Positions 18,483 to 26,984 of a stretch of DNA of 64,000 nucleotides are shown in pieces. Position numbers and translations under genes: made by a program. The stretch covers positions 124,001 through 188,000 of the forward strand of contig NZ_FUXC01000004.1 of NCBI RefSeq assembly GCF_900167025.1. Direction: 5' to 3'. A model generated the notes under the pieces. The model saw nothing but the letters and a program-made list of their open reading frames with translations, had not been told where the DNA came from and did not search any database. This DNA comes from Treponema berlinense (lineage in GTDB: Bacteria; Spirochaetota; Spirochaetia; Treponematales; Treponemataceae). Within the stretch, counting starts at the first letter, position 1; each line of letters opens with the position of its first letter.

Positions 18483-19574
18483 CTATTTTTCTACATGCAT
18501 CCAGGTTAATTCGTGTTTATTGTAATGAAGGTGAACAACACGGCTATTCGGAATATCGGCAAACTTTTTTACAAGTTCCCAGTCGATTTCGCCCTGCATT
18601 TTTATCGTGCAAATCATATTTTTTGTGCGGCCACTTTCCAGCCAAAGATTTATCCATTCTAAAAGGCGCTCTGGATAGCAGATTACATCGCTAAAAACCC
18701 AATCAAGTTTTTGACAGTCAAGTTCTGCGCAAACTTCTTCCGGTTTTAAGGTAAACGCATCGTGTGCCAAAAATTTTACGTGGGAATCTTCCATAAGGGA
18801 AGGAACAAGTTCGGCCCGGTCAACAGCAAAAACGTCCGCTCCAAGACCGCGCAAAACCCAAGTCCAGCCGCCAGGACAGGCACCGGCTTCAAAACATTTT
18901 GAATTTTTTCCGGGAAGCTCAACTCCAAAAAAATGATGCGCCAAAGTCAGGCTTTCCTGAATTTTAAGATACGCACGGCTCGGAGGATTTTCGTGGTCTT
19001 CTACAAAATTTATAAGTCCGGCAGGAATTGAACTCGAGGTTACAGCTCCTGCAAAAATCGTCTTTTCGTCAATTAAAGTGTAAAGTCCCATCGGCGACTT
19101 TGGAATTTCGAGAGAAAAATGTTTTTCGCCGGTTTCTTCATCAACCTTAAAAAAATTCTTGTCCTTTAAATTGATGTAAGGCAGTTTTTCTTGAATCAAA
19201 GCTCCGCGTCTAAAAAATTGATACTGATAAGGCGCCCAATTCCGCTGAATTTCTTTTAGAGCGCGAGACGCTTCTCCTATTGATTCAAAACGAAGCAAAA
19301 ACGGCTCTGTCAGGGCAACGCTCGCCCAATACGGCAAATCTCCGTTTTTTGCAGATTTAGTTTCTGGTCTGGAATCCACACAAAAATCAGGACAATAAAG
19401 CAAATCGCCAAACCACTGGCAGTTTTGGCTGGCAAAAGCAGAACCCGAAATTGTTGCGGCAGAAAGAATTTTTCCATAATAAAAACGTCTGGAAAGTTCA
19501 GAAGTAAGGAGATTTTTACATTCAGGAAAAGCAAGAAAAGCAGTTCCTTCTAATTTTGTTATACAAACTGGCAT
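18483..19574 (-). CDS. rlmM: 23S rRNA 2'-O-methyltransferase, RlmM/FtsJ type
   Basis: 363 residues. The C-terminal half is an FtsJ-like Rossmann methyltransferase: PSRAYLKIQES supplies the first catalytic Lys, EAGACPGGWTWVL is the SAM loop, DAFTLKPEEV and WVFSDVICYPE hold the Asp, and CTIKMQGEIDW holds the second Lys. The N-terminal half is a THUMP-like RNA-binding region as in E. coli RlmM (which methylates C2498). The start lies 16 bases inside the upstream PilZ gene, so translation is coupled. Whether it is RlmM or a close FtsJ-like paralogue cannot be settled from the sequence alone. Confidence 0.82.
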   Translation of the reverse strand: MPVCITKLEGTAFLAFPECKNLLTSELSRRFYYGKILSAATISGSAFASQNCQWFGDLLYCPDFCVDSRPETKSAKNGDLPYWASVALTEPFLLRFESIGEASRALKEIQRNWAPYQYQFFRRGALIQEKLPYINLKDKNFFKVDEETGEKHFSLEIPKSPMGLYTLIDEKTIFAGAVTSSSIPAGLINFVEDHENPPSRAYLKIQESLTLAHHFFGVELPGKNSKCFEAGACPGGWTWVLRGLGADVFAVDRAELVPSLMEDSHVKFLAHDAFTLKPEEVCAELDCQKLDWVFSDVICYPERLLEWINLWLESGRTKNMICTIKMQGEIDWELVKKFADIPNSRVVHLHYNKHELTWMHVEK

Positions 19575-19945
19575 GTGTCACCTTGAGGCATTATTCCATC
19601 GAATTTTTCAACCATTTCTTCTTTTTGAAGCTGCAAAATATAAGATTGCAACGCTTCAGAATCCAAAGAATGAAGAAAAAGAAATCCCACTTCCGAAGAG
19701 CCGTCGTCTTTTTGATTAAACCACTGAGGATGGCACATTAAAACCAGGGCATCTTTACCAGCGCGAGAAAGACGAAAATGAATTTCGTAATCATTTTCCA
19801 TATTGATTGAAACAGGTGCGTCATAATGAACTTTACAGCCACTCAAACTGATGTCTTCGAGAGCACCTGCAACAGGAGAAATCTCCGTACATTCGGCACG
19901 CCCAAAATCATTAAAGCGGATGTCTTTTCGAAAATTAAAATCCAT
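19559..19945 (-). CDS. PilZ-domain c-di-GMP receptor
   Basis: 128 residues, a single PilZ domain. The two c-di-GMP-binding motifs are both complete: RxxxR as RKDIR at residues 6-10 and (D/N)xSxxG as DISLSG at about 31-36. It probably transmits c-di-GMP level, for which the GGDEF-EAL protein at 32166 is a candidate source or sink. It starts 9 bases after a -10 box without a Shine-Dalgarno. Its 3' end overlaps rlmM by 16 bases, a pairing with no obvious functional link. Confidence 0.88.
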   Translation of the reverse strand: MDFNFRKDIRFNDFGRAECTEISPVAGALEDISLSGCKVHYDAPVSINMENDYEIHFRLSRAGKDALVLMCHPQWFNQKDDGSSEVGFLFLHSLDSEALQSYILQLQKEEMVEKFDGIMPQGDTCQFV

Positions 19946-19954
19946 GTCCGTACG

Positions 19955-19983
19955 ATTATGAACAATAAAAAAATTAAGGTCAA
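19955..19983 (-). promoter_or_regulatory. PilZ-rlmM promoter, near-leaderless
   Basis: On the minus strand TTGACC (19978-19983), 17 bases, CATAAT (19955-19960), then 9 bases to the ATG at 19945. Confidence 0.65.
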
Positions 19984-20028
19984 GGAATGTTTTTTTTATA
20001 AAACAAAAATGTTCTTTTTACGAAAAAC

Positions 20029-20145
20029 TTACGCCGGGTTGTAGCAGCGCAAAGCGTTAAAAAAGCGGATTATGAAAATAATTCGCTTTTTTAATGGAGC
20101 GAAAGCGGAACTGCGAAAGACCGGTTTGACAGTTCAATGCCGTCC
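20029..20145 (+). repeat. Dispersed element D, copy 4
   Basis: Shares TTACGCCGG at the left, the block GCGAAAGCGGAAC and TGCCGTCC at the right with the other D copies. Its central hairpin (TTAAAAAAGCG pairing with CGCTTTTTTAA) is unlike theirs. Confidence 0.65.
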
Positions 20146-20160
20146 AAATTTTTTTTAGTT

Positions 20161-23100
20161 TTATTCTTTTACGCACAAAACTTTTCGTGTTTCGTCGATT
20201 CCAGGGCCAACAACACGCACAAAATAAAGTCCGCGCGCCACCGGTTTTGAGGCGTTGTTTGTTCCGTTCCAGCGGTAATAATGAGTTCCGGAGTTTACGC
20301 GTCCGTGATTGAGTCGTTTTACAATGTTTCCGTCGACAGTCATGACAAAAACGTTGAGATTTCCTTCTTCCGGCACATTTACTTCCAAAACGGCCTGCTC
20401 CCGCGCATTTACGTTTATTACGTTGTTGAGAATTGTAACTCCACCGCGCTGCTGCTTTATGCTTTTTATCTTGAACGACCACAAATCGACAAAAGAAAAA
20501 TCGCCGGCATTTATTTTTTCAAGCGGCATTTTAAGCGCATAAAGAGGAACTGGATGGGAAGGATTTGCCGAACCGCCTGTAAAATCGTCTGCGTCGTTGT
20601 CAAGCAAAATGTCGTTTCCGTCCGCGTCTGTAAATTTGAACAAAAATTGAATTTCGTCTCCGCTTTTAAAACCGTAATCTTCGTTTTTGAGAGTGTAATT
20701 CCACAAAATTCCGTTGCCGCCGTCCGCACTTTCCGGAAAATTTTCGCTCATAACAGAAGAATTCGGATGAGTTGCAACTGCCTTTAGAGAAGTCGGAAGC
20801 CAAACCCTCCAGTCTGTCCCAAGCAAAAGATTTATTTTGTCGCTTATCATTTCTGAAGAAAGGGCTGAACTTTTTGAAGGCACGAGTAAAAATCTTCTGT
20901 TAGATTCCATTTCGCCGTTTATTTTTATCTGGAGAGCAATGTCCCTTTGTTCGACAAGCGCGCCGTAGTTTCCCTGTTCCGCCGTAAAATCGTGAACTGC
21001 GTAGTCGCTAGAAACGGAAGCTGTGTTTTGGCCGTAAATGCCTTTTTCGTTCCAGTCGTCATCGTCTTTTGGATTTGCATAGGCATAAAGAACGTCCAGC
21101 GCGTTTACTGCAAAGTCGCTCAGAGCGTGTCCTGAATTTTTTGTCATGTAGTTTCCTAAAAAGTCGCGGATTTTTGTGTCTGCGACAATAATTCCGACTC
21201 CGTCTTCAACTTTTTGCGAATTATAGCCAACATTTCTGAGCCAAAGGTTTTCTACGTCTGAAAGATTTATTGTTTTTTCGAGGGTGAACAAAAGCGCCGT
21301 GTATTCGTCCGAAGAAGAAACATATTCTGCTTTTGTAATTGCGTTTTCCTCGGCCGAAGCTCCTGCGGAAGAACCTTTTTTTACCAAAATAAAACTTTTT
21401 GCAATCTGCGACAAAGCTTCGTTCAAGTCCGCTTCGCTCAAATTTTTGAAGAATCTGTTTTCGCTTCCAAAAGCAAGCTGCTTTGAAAAAATCGCATAAA
21501 TTTTATTTTCGCCAATCGGGGCTAGCGTCATGACAATCGAAGGCGGAGTTACATCGAGCGATGTGAATTTTGTTTTTTGCGTGTATGAACTTGAAAGGAG
21601 GTTCCCGGCAAGATCCGTTATGTAACTGTCTTGAGGAGAATAATAAACTTCGAAAGTTGTCCGGAGTGCAAGGGTTTTGTCGCTCAAAGGAAGGCGAATG
21701 TAAAGTCCGTCGGCTTGAGTTTTTGTATGCTGCTCTTTAAAAATATTTCCGTAAACGACAGGAGAAATGTCGGTTTCTTTTTCAAACGAAAATTCTCCTG
21801 TTTCGGATTCGGTTTCAGAATCGTCGGATTTTTTTATTTTGTAAGAGAAATTTGAATTTGCATTTTTAAGAGAGCAAAGCCTTATTCCGCCGAGAGTTTT
21901 TGAATTTGAAAAACTGTCGTCTGGACGCGCACCGCCACGATTTTCAGGCAATTTTCCGTCTTCGTTCCAGCCTTTTCTTGTCCGCCACCAGGAATTCCAT
22001 TTTTGAGCCTGAGTTTTGTCGTTGTCGAAAAAATGCATCTCGATAAATTTTAAGGTCGTGTCCGAAGGCGTATTTGAAGTTCCCGAAATTTCGTACGAAT
22101 CATCAGCATCTTCTTCCGAAGCCCAGCTGTTCCATGAAGTTTCGGACTTTATTACAGGAGCAACAACAGGACAAAGAACGTCCCATTCGCCGTAAAGAGA
22201 GTCAGTTTTAGAAACGTCTTTTTCTCCGTCTGACGAATAGGTATTTACCGTCAAAACCTGCAACTTGTGGTTTGTTTCCGTACCTTTTGAATCAATTATG
22301 TTGCCAGAAAGATCACTTATTGCGGAATTTTCGAGAGAATACACAATTCCTGCTGGTGTTTCTGCTTTTTGAATGCAACCCGGCCAGTAAAGATATTCGC
22401 CGTTAAAAGAAGGATTCAGGCTGTCGCTAAAACTTACAGTTCCGTTTGTCCAGCCAGCTATGCTCAGACGAACGCGATGAGTCTGAATGCTGTCTTCTTC
22501 TCCGGCTTTTGTGCTAAAAAGACGGTAAAGCGCATGAGGCGAATCTGTGTCATCTTTTGAAAAAGCGAGCAATTTTCCGTTTTCGATTGAAGCAAAACCA
22601 TTGACGATAAGTCCGTTGCCATTTTCGTCCTGAGTTCCGCTTCCTGTAGTTTTGCCAATTTTTTTTGTTGCGCGGATATTAGAATCTCCGCCTTCGCTCT
22701 GTAAAATTGTGCCGTCGTCAAAAGCAATGTTCACCGCTTCCGAATATCTAAATTCAATAAAATTGTGCGAATCGTAAGACTTTTGAGCCGAAGCTTTTGC
22801 GTTCGTGTGCAGTTCCTGTCCGGTGTAAACCGCAATCAAAACAGGACTTGCCCGGTCTTCCGTCTGAGTATACCGCTCCGGTACAGAACCATTTTTGTTT
22901 CCGGCTCCGTAATTTTCGCACATTGTGTGTCCGTCAGCAGAAGTAAAAATTCCTTCCAAAAAGCTCAAATCCGTCGTTAAATTTTTGCGGACGCCTTTTC
23001 GGTCTGTCGAATCAACCAGAGATTTTAAAGCCGGACTACACGTCAAAGTTCCAGTCGCATCCGTATTCCAGGAATTTTGACCTTTTAAGTAAAAACTGCT

Positions 23101-25149
23101 CACATCTCCGTCCGCAGCCGTCAATTTTTTTGTACAGTCCGAATCAGAATAAACGCCTTCAAAATCTTCTGAACCGTTAGAATATTTGAGCCCGGCAATA
23201 TTTTTTGAAATTTCGCTATTTGAGTTTTCAATAGGCAAGTCAAATTCAACAAAAATTACATCGTCATAAACCGAATATGCTTTTTTAATTTTTGGCACAA
23301 AAAACTGAACATTTGAATTCTGCAAACCGTCTTCGCAATTTTGAGAATCCGCTCCTGCCGCAAGCCATCCGCCTTCGACCGTCGTTTTTGTTATTTTTGA
23401 ATTGAATGCAACAGCGTAAGGAATTCCCCATTGATTTTTTGTAACCTCGGAACTTGAATTGAACTGCGGATTTGATGAAGAATTGTCCGGGATTTTTAAT
23501 TCAAGACCTTCTATATCTAGTCCATTTGCGTAAAAATTTTTTGAAACCTCAAAAATTGCGCCGTTTACAGAAAGTTCCGCACCGTTTCCGCTTTCTTTAT
23601 ATTTAAAAATTGATGAATCTGTATCGTCCCAAAAATATGCAAACCGCGAATTTTCTTCCGCAGAAAAACGAGAGTCATTTTTAGAATATTTTTTTCCCCA
23701 GGCGGCAAAATTGCCAGTTTTGAGGTTTTTTCCGCTTGCAACACTCAATTTGCCGGAATAAAAGAAAACGTCTTTAGCTTCGAGTTCTGATTTTAATTCA
23801 AAAGAATTTTCCAACGAGCCGTCCGAAAAATCTAAAATCAAAACTGTTTCATTTAATTCAATTTTGCCGTTTTCGCTCTGCCAGGTTCCAGAAATTCCAG
23901 TCTTTTCCGAAAGAATTTTAACTCCGCCAGAACAGTTAAAAACCTGATTACCAGAAGAAATATAATCAGCACAAAAAAGTTTCGCAGAATCCGCAGTTAC
24001 AGAAAGCGAACCGGCAACGTCAAAACCAGAAAATTCAACGCTAGAAACATTTGTGCCATCAGCCCCGGCTTTAATTTCAAGCCCAGTCCGAGCCGTAACT
24101 TTTCCAGAATATTTTTGATTTCCAAGCGAAACAATTTTTTGAACAGGCTCTGCGCTCGAAAAAGTTGCATCTTCTAAAACACTGATTGTTCCGAGCGGCG
24201 TTGTGCCGCCATTAAAATGAATGTCTTTTTCCGCGGAAACACTTGAGTTTAGGACTGCATCTGAATTAAAAACAATGTCTTTTGCCGCAGAAATATTTGA
24301 GTTCAAAACCACATTTCCGTTAAAAACCACATTGTTCACATCTGTTACGGAACCGCCAATTTCAATATCGTAAGGCGTTACTGTAGTTAAATAAACAGTG
24401 CCGTTTCCAGACGCGTTCGCGTTTCCTTTTATGCCGCCTTTAAACGAAATATTGTTTTCTGACGAAAAAACAATATTGTCCGCAGCCAAAACCACCTCTT
24501 TGTCAAAAGTCAAAGTTCCGCTTGTATAAAAATCGCCATAAGCAGTAACAGAACCGCTTACTGACAAATTTTTAATTTTTTCGTTATTCTGAGCACTTAC
24601 TTCAGAACCAACAGTCCCCTTAAAAACGCAGTTGCCAGTTATCGTAACATCTTTTTTTGAATCCTTAGTGTGGCTTACAAGATTTCCTCCAAAAGTAACA
24701 GACGAGCACTCAATCGTAATATCTGAATTTACAAGAACATTTCCGCCAACAGATAAATTTCCGACAACAGATAAATTTCCGCCTTTAATTTCAATTTCCG
24801 CAGCGGTTAAATCAGATTTAAAAACAAGACCGCTTTCTGCCACAATTTTTCCGGCAGTTACAGAATCAGTAATCGTAACTTCTGAATCAAATTTTGCACA
24901 ATCTCCAGTTTCTGGCCAATCACTTGCAGGGTTTTCATTTCCGTTTTCATCAATAATACTCCAGTTTCCTGCATCGCCCCATCTTCCGCTCGAAGAACTA
25001 TTCCATTTATAATCCGTTGCCACACAAAAAAAAGTTGCAAAAAACAAAAGCGCAGTAACGCTCAAAAAAATTTTAATTCTGCCAAAACCGCAAATTTTTC
25101 CGTCAGCAAACCGCAAATAAAAATCTTTCTTAAAAAAAACACTATTCAT
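20161..25149 (-). CDS. Very large exported repetitive protein with FlgD-type C-terminal domain
   Basis: 1662 residues. After a basic stretch, a signal peptide (KIFLSVTALLFFATFFCVA) ends near residue 45. The mature N-terminus, YKWNSSSSGRWGDAGNWS, has the W-x-NWS pattern of secreted beta-helix proteins. Residues about 90-440 are rich in short repeats of the type VVFNGNVVLNSNIS that should form a parallel beta-helix. The middle contains several Ig-like or SbsA-like segments (DVIFVEFDLPI, NFIEFRYSEAVN). The last 90 residues (NVFVMTVDGNIVKRL through YYRWNGTNN and GLYFVRV) form an FlgD-like Ig domain, similar to C-terminal domains used for surface sorting. Cell-surface or secreted, function unknown. 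Confidence 0.75.
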   Translation of the reverse strand: MNSVFFKKDFYLRFADGKICGFGRIKIFLSVTALLFFATFFCVATDYKWNSSSSGRWGDAGNWSIIDENGNENPASDWPETGDCAKFDSEVTITDSVTAGKIVAESGLVFKSDLTAAEIEIKGGNLSVVGNLSVGGNVLVNSDITIECSSVTFGGNLVSHTKDSKKDVTITGNCVFKGTVGSEVSAQNNEKIKNLSVSGSVTAYGDFYTSGTLTFDKEVVLAADNIVFSSENNISFKGGIKGNANASGNGTVYLTTVTPYDIEIGGSVTDVNNVVFNGNVVLNSNISAAKDIVFNSDAVLNSSVSAEKDIHFNGGTTPLGTISVLEDATFSSAEPVQKIVSLGNQKYSGKVTARTGLEIKAGADGTNVSSVEFSGFDVAGSLSVTADSAKLFCADYISSGNQVFNCSGGVKILSEKTGISGTWQSENGKIELNETVLILDFSDGSLENSFELKSELEAKDVFFYSGKLSVASGKNLKTGNFAAWGKKYSKNDSRFSAEENSRFAYFWDDTDSSIFKYKESGNGAELSVNGAIFEVSKNFYANGLDIEGLELKIPDNSSSNPQFNSSSEVTKNQWGIPYAVAFNSKITKTTVEGGWLAAGADSQNCEDGLQNSNVQFFVPKIKKAYSVYDDVIFVEFDLPIENSNSEISKNIAGLKYSNGSEDFEGVYSDSDCTKKLTAADGDVSSFYLKGQNSWNTDATGTLTCSPALKSLVDSTDRKGVRKNLTTDLSFLEGIFTSADGHTMCENYGAGNKNGSVPERYTQTEDRASPVLIAVYTGQELHTNAKASAQKSYDSHNFIEFRYSEAVNIAFDDGTILQSEGGDSNIRATKKIGKTTGSGTQDENGNGLIVNGFASIENGKLLAFSKDDTDSPHALYRLFSTKAGEEDSIQTHRVRLSIAGWTNGTVSFSDSLNPSFNGEYLYWPGCIQKAETPAGIVYSLENSAISDLSGNIIDSKGTETNHKLQVLTVNTYSSDGEKDVSKTDSLYGEWDVLCPVVAPVIKSETSWNSWASEEDADDSYEISGTSNTPSDTTLKFIEMHFFDNDKTQAQKWNSWWRTRKGWNEDGKLPENRGGARPDDSFSNSKTLGGIRLCSLKNANSNFSYKIKKSDDSETESETGEFSFEKETDISPVVYGNIFKEQHTKTQADGLYIRLPLSDKTLALRTTFEVYYSPQDSYITDLAGNLLSSSYTQKTKFTSLDVTPPSIVMTLAPIGENKIYAIFSKQLAFGSENRFFKNLSEADLNEALSQIAKSFILVKKGSSAGASAEENAITKAEYVSSSDEYTALLFTLEKTINLSDVENLWLRNVGYNSQKVEDGVGIIVADTKIRDFLGNYMTKNSGHALSDFAVNALDVLYAYANPKDDDDWNEKGIYGQNTASVSSDYAVHDFTAEQGNYGALVEQRDIALQIKINGEMESNRRFLLVPSKSSALSSEMISDKINLLLGTDWRVWLPTSLKAVATHPNSSVMSENFPESADGGNGILWNYTLKNEDYGFKSGDEIQFLFKFTDADGNDILLDNDADDFTGGSANPSHPVPLYALKMPLEKINAGDFSFVDLWSFKIKSIKQQRGGVTILNNVINVNAREQAVLEVNVPEEGNLNVFVMTVDGNIVKRLNHGRVNSGTHYYRWNGTNNASKPVARGLYFVRVVGPGIDETRKVLCVKE

Positions 25150-25289
25150 TTTTCAAACCCAGTTCAAAAAAAACAAAAGGAATTTTCCAAAATCCGCAAA
25201 CCACAAAATTTCAGAAAAACCAAAAATTTAAACTATTCCTTTTAGAAAATCGGCATAAAAAACAAACCAGTTTAGAAAATCGCTTTCTT

Positions 25290-25338
25290 AAAAAAATAAC
25301 CCTGCCTTTTTGCGCTCAATACTCAAAAAAACAGGGTT
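25290..25338 (-). terminator. Terminator after the 25362-25685 gene
   Basis: Minus strand: AACCCTG (25332-25338) pairs with CAGGGTT (25298-25304), followed by an AT-rich T run. The rest of 25150-25361 is featureless AT-rich sequence. Confidence 0.75.
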
Positions 25339-25361
25339 CTAAAACTTCAATTTTACGGCAA

Positions 25362-25685
25362 TTAAAAAACAATAACCGAATCTTCTTCGTGAACAGGATA
25401 TTTATTTGTCCGTCCAGTCTCATCATCAAAAAAATCTTCAACAAATTCGATTTTCAGAACGTTTTCCGCAAGACTTTCATCAAGCGAGATTTCCAAATCA
25501 GCAGTCGAAAGCGGCGTATTCCATTTAATCTTCGCAAATTGCTCATACAGTTCATTCGCTTCGACAAAAGCTCCCCGACCGGCCTTAATATGAATATATG
25601 CCACAGGGTCTAGAGATTTTCCAATCAGTCTAACGAGATAAACAGCTTTATAAATTTTTTTACAGATATATCCTGCATCAAACAT
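25362..25685 (-). CDS. Conserved-looking small protein of unknown function
   Basis: 107 residues, soluble, acidic at the C-terminus (IEFVEDFFDDETGRTNKYPVHEEDSVIVF). I do not recognise a family. It has its own promoter and terminator, so it is a one-gene unit. A TGn-extended TATAAT (25692-25697) ends 6 bases before the ATG at 25685 and there is no Shine-Dalgarno, so the message should be leaderless. The codon use resembles its neighbours. Confidence 0.65.
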   Translation of the reverse strand: MFDAGYICKKIYKAVYLVRLIGKSLDPVAYIHIKAGRGAFVEANELYEQFAKIKWNTPLSTADLEISLDESLAENVLKIEFVEDFFDDETGRTNKYPVHEEDSVIVF

Positions 25686-25691
25686 AACTAA

Positions 25692-25700
25692 ATTATATCA
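25692..25700 (-). promoter_or_regulatory. Extended -10 promoter, leaderless start
   Basis: TGATATAAT on the minus strand, with the start codon 6 bases downstream of TATAAT. Confidence 0.65.
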
Positions 25701-25737
25701 CGAAATATTTTTTTTTCATTAAAATGCAAAATTTGGG

Positions 25738-25836
25738 CGTTGCCTGCATTCGCAGGCCGCTCTGTCCAGGGTTCCGGCTTTCCGCCTGCATTGCTTACGC
25801 AACGCGCAAAGCGCGCCCTTCCCGCCGCTAACGCAA
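25738..25836 (+). repeat. GC-rich dispersed repeat E1
   Basis: Contains GCCTGCATTCGCAGGC, CGCTCTGTCCAGGGTTCCGG and CGCGCAAAGCGCG. It resembles the minus strand of the copy at 63397-63520 (GGGCTCTCCAGGGCTACGG). Confidence 0.6.
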
Positions 25837-25842
25837 GCATAC

Positions 25843-26225
25843 CTCGCACGAGCGGTAGTTTTTATACCTTGTGCTAACGCACAATCGTGCCCACTCGCCT
25901 CTTTTGAACACTATTTTGCGTTCTTTTTGCTAGTTGCCTTTTCCAACCAAACACATGAGCCAGCAAGCTGGCTCGCACGAGCGGTAGCGTTTATACCTTG
26001 TGCTGTCGCACAACCATGCCCACTCGCCTCTTTTAAAGGCTATTTTGCGCTCGTATTATTAGTTGCCTTTTCCTACGAGACACATGAGCCAGCAGGCTGG
26101 CTCGCACGAGCGGTAGTTTATACCTTGTGCTAACGCACAACCGTGCCCACTCGCCTCTTTCAAAGGCTATTTTGCGTTCTTTTTGCTAGTTGCCTTTTCC
26201 TACTAGACACATCCACTCGGCTTGG
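25843..26225. repeat. 129-bp tandem repeat, about three units, carrying copies of the fabZ 3' end
   Basis: Units begin CTCGCACGAGCGGTAG at 25843, 25972 and 26101, an exact 129-base period. Each includes a nested hairpin around TTGTGC/GCACAA. On the minus strand each has the codons for MCLVGKGN plus a stop (26186-26212 in fabZ itself, 26059-26085 and 25930-25956 in the copies). The two distal copies have the palindrome GAGCCAGC/GCTGGCTC in front of this tail. Together with E1 this fills the 500-base gap after the 25362 gene. Confidence 0.85.
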
Positions 26226-26614
26226 GCGCAGAGGGTTTCGCCTACGTAGGCTTTTCCTTCCTGTACTACCATGTTTTTGGTGCAACGCTTGTTTACTACT
26301 TCCATTCTTACGGTGTCGCCAGGGCGTACCTGATGTTTAAATTTTACGTTGTTTACTGTTGCAAGAAAGAACAGGCTTCCTTCGTCAAATTTTTTCTGAA
26401 GGCTCAATGCCGCTCCACCGCCCTGTGCCATTGTTTCTACAAGAATTACTCCAGGAACTACAGGATATTCAGGAAAGTGTCCTTTAAAGAAAAAATCTTC
26501 TTCTGTAAATTTGCGTGTACATACACAGCCGTTTTCGTCATAACTTTCGATTGTATCCACAAACAAAAAAGGTTTTCTGTGCGGTAAAAGTGATTCAATA
26601 TCTGTAAATGCCAT
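26186..26614 (-). CDS. fabZ: 3-hydroxyacyl-[ACP] dehydratase
   Basis: 142 residues, hotdog fold. It dehydrates beta-hydroxyacyl-ACP in type II fatty acid synthesis. The active-site His is in GHFPEYPVVPG and the Glu in ILVETMAQ (about residues 45-64). LLPHRKPFLFVD near the start is typical. The ATG at 26614 follows AGGAG that forms the end of a hairpin-chain repeat (26621-26781). The last codons take part in a 129-bp tandem repeat. It lies downstream of fabF on the same strand but a terminator separates them. Confidence 0.95.
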   Translation of the reverse strand: MAFTDIESLLPHRKPFLFVDTIESYDENGCVCTRKFTEEDFFFKGHFPEYPVVPGVILVETMAQGGGAALSLQKKFDEGSLFFLATVNNVKFKHQVRPGDTVRMEVVNKRCTKNMVVQEGKAYVGETLCAQAEWMCLVGKGN

Positions 26615-26620
26615 TGTTTT

Positions 26621-26781
26621 CTCCTATAAAAAGTCAAGATTAAAACTTCAGTTTTAGGATTGACTTTTTATTGCAATTTCGTAGCAAAGTGAGAAATTGC
26701 AGTTAATTAGTAAGTTTGCAACGCAAACTTGTAAAGATAAAAACAGACGCCATTTTCGGCTGTTTTTATCTTACCTCCTAT
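26621..26781 (-). repeat. Hairpin-chain element, family C copy 1, in the fabZ leader
   Basis: Bounded by a 7-base direct repeat ATAGGAG (26775-26781 and 26621-26627), which is the ribosome binding sequence itself. Between them, on the minus strand, are four hairpins: GATAAAAACAG with CTGTTTTTATC, AAGTTTGC with GCAAACTT, TGCAATTTC with GAAATTGCA, and AAAAAGTCAA with TTGACTTTTT. The copy at 45252-45410 has the same layout. Confidence 0.8.
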
Positions 26782-26783
26782 TT

Positions 26784-26816
26784 AAAAAAAGAGCCTGCAT
26801 TTTTAGCAGGCTTTTT
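26784..26816. terminator. Bidirectional terminator between fabF and fabZ
   Basis: AGCCTGC (26792-26798) pairs with GCAGGCT (26806-26812) with T runs on both sides. On the minus strand it should stop fabF transcripts before fabZ. Confidence 0.8.
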
Positions 26817-26930
26817 GCTCGCGTGAGCGATTGTAGCGGCGGCTCTGCCGTTGGTAAGCAGCCCGCTGCGTCCAATGTAGCGTCAGCGGAACCGCGAAAA
26901 GCGCGACGGCGCAAGCCGGCACGCCCTCTT
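26816..26930 (+). repeat. GC-rich intergenic repeat E7 behind fabF
   Basis: GC-rich segment with GCTCGCGTGAGC, AGCGGCGGCTCTGCCG and a GCGTCAGCGGAACCGCGAAAAG block reminiscent of the right half of element D. It is non-coding. Confidence 0.5.
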
Positions 26931-26984
26931 TTGTAAAAACCAACCCTAAAAATTCCGCAATAAGCGTTTTTTAGAGTTTTTTAG

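Noticed and set aside
25843-26225. Tandem repeat considered as a CRISPR array
   Set aside because: Units of 129 bases are nearly identical throughout with no unique spacers, and no cas gene is present.
25927-26340. Short plus-strand frames rich in Leu, Cys and Arg within the fabZ repeats
   Set aside because: They follow the repeat and fabZ antisense sequence, have no ribosome site and no protein-like composition.
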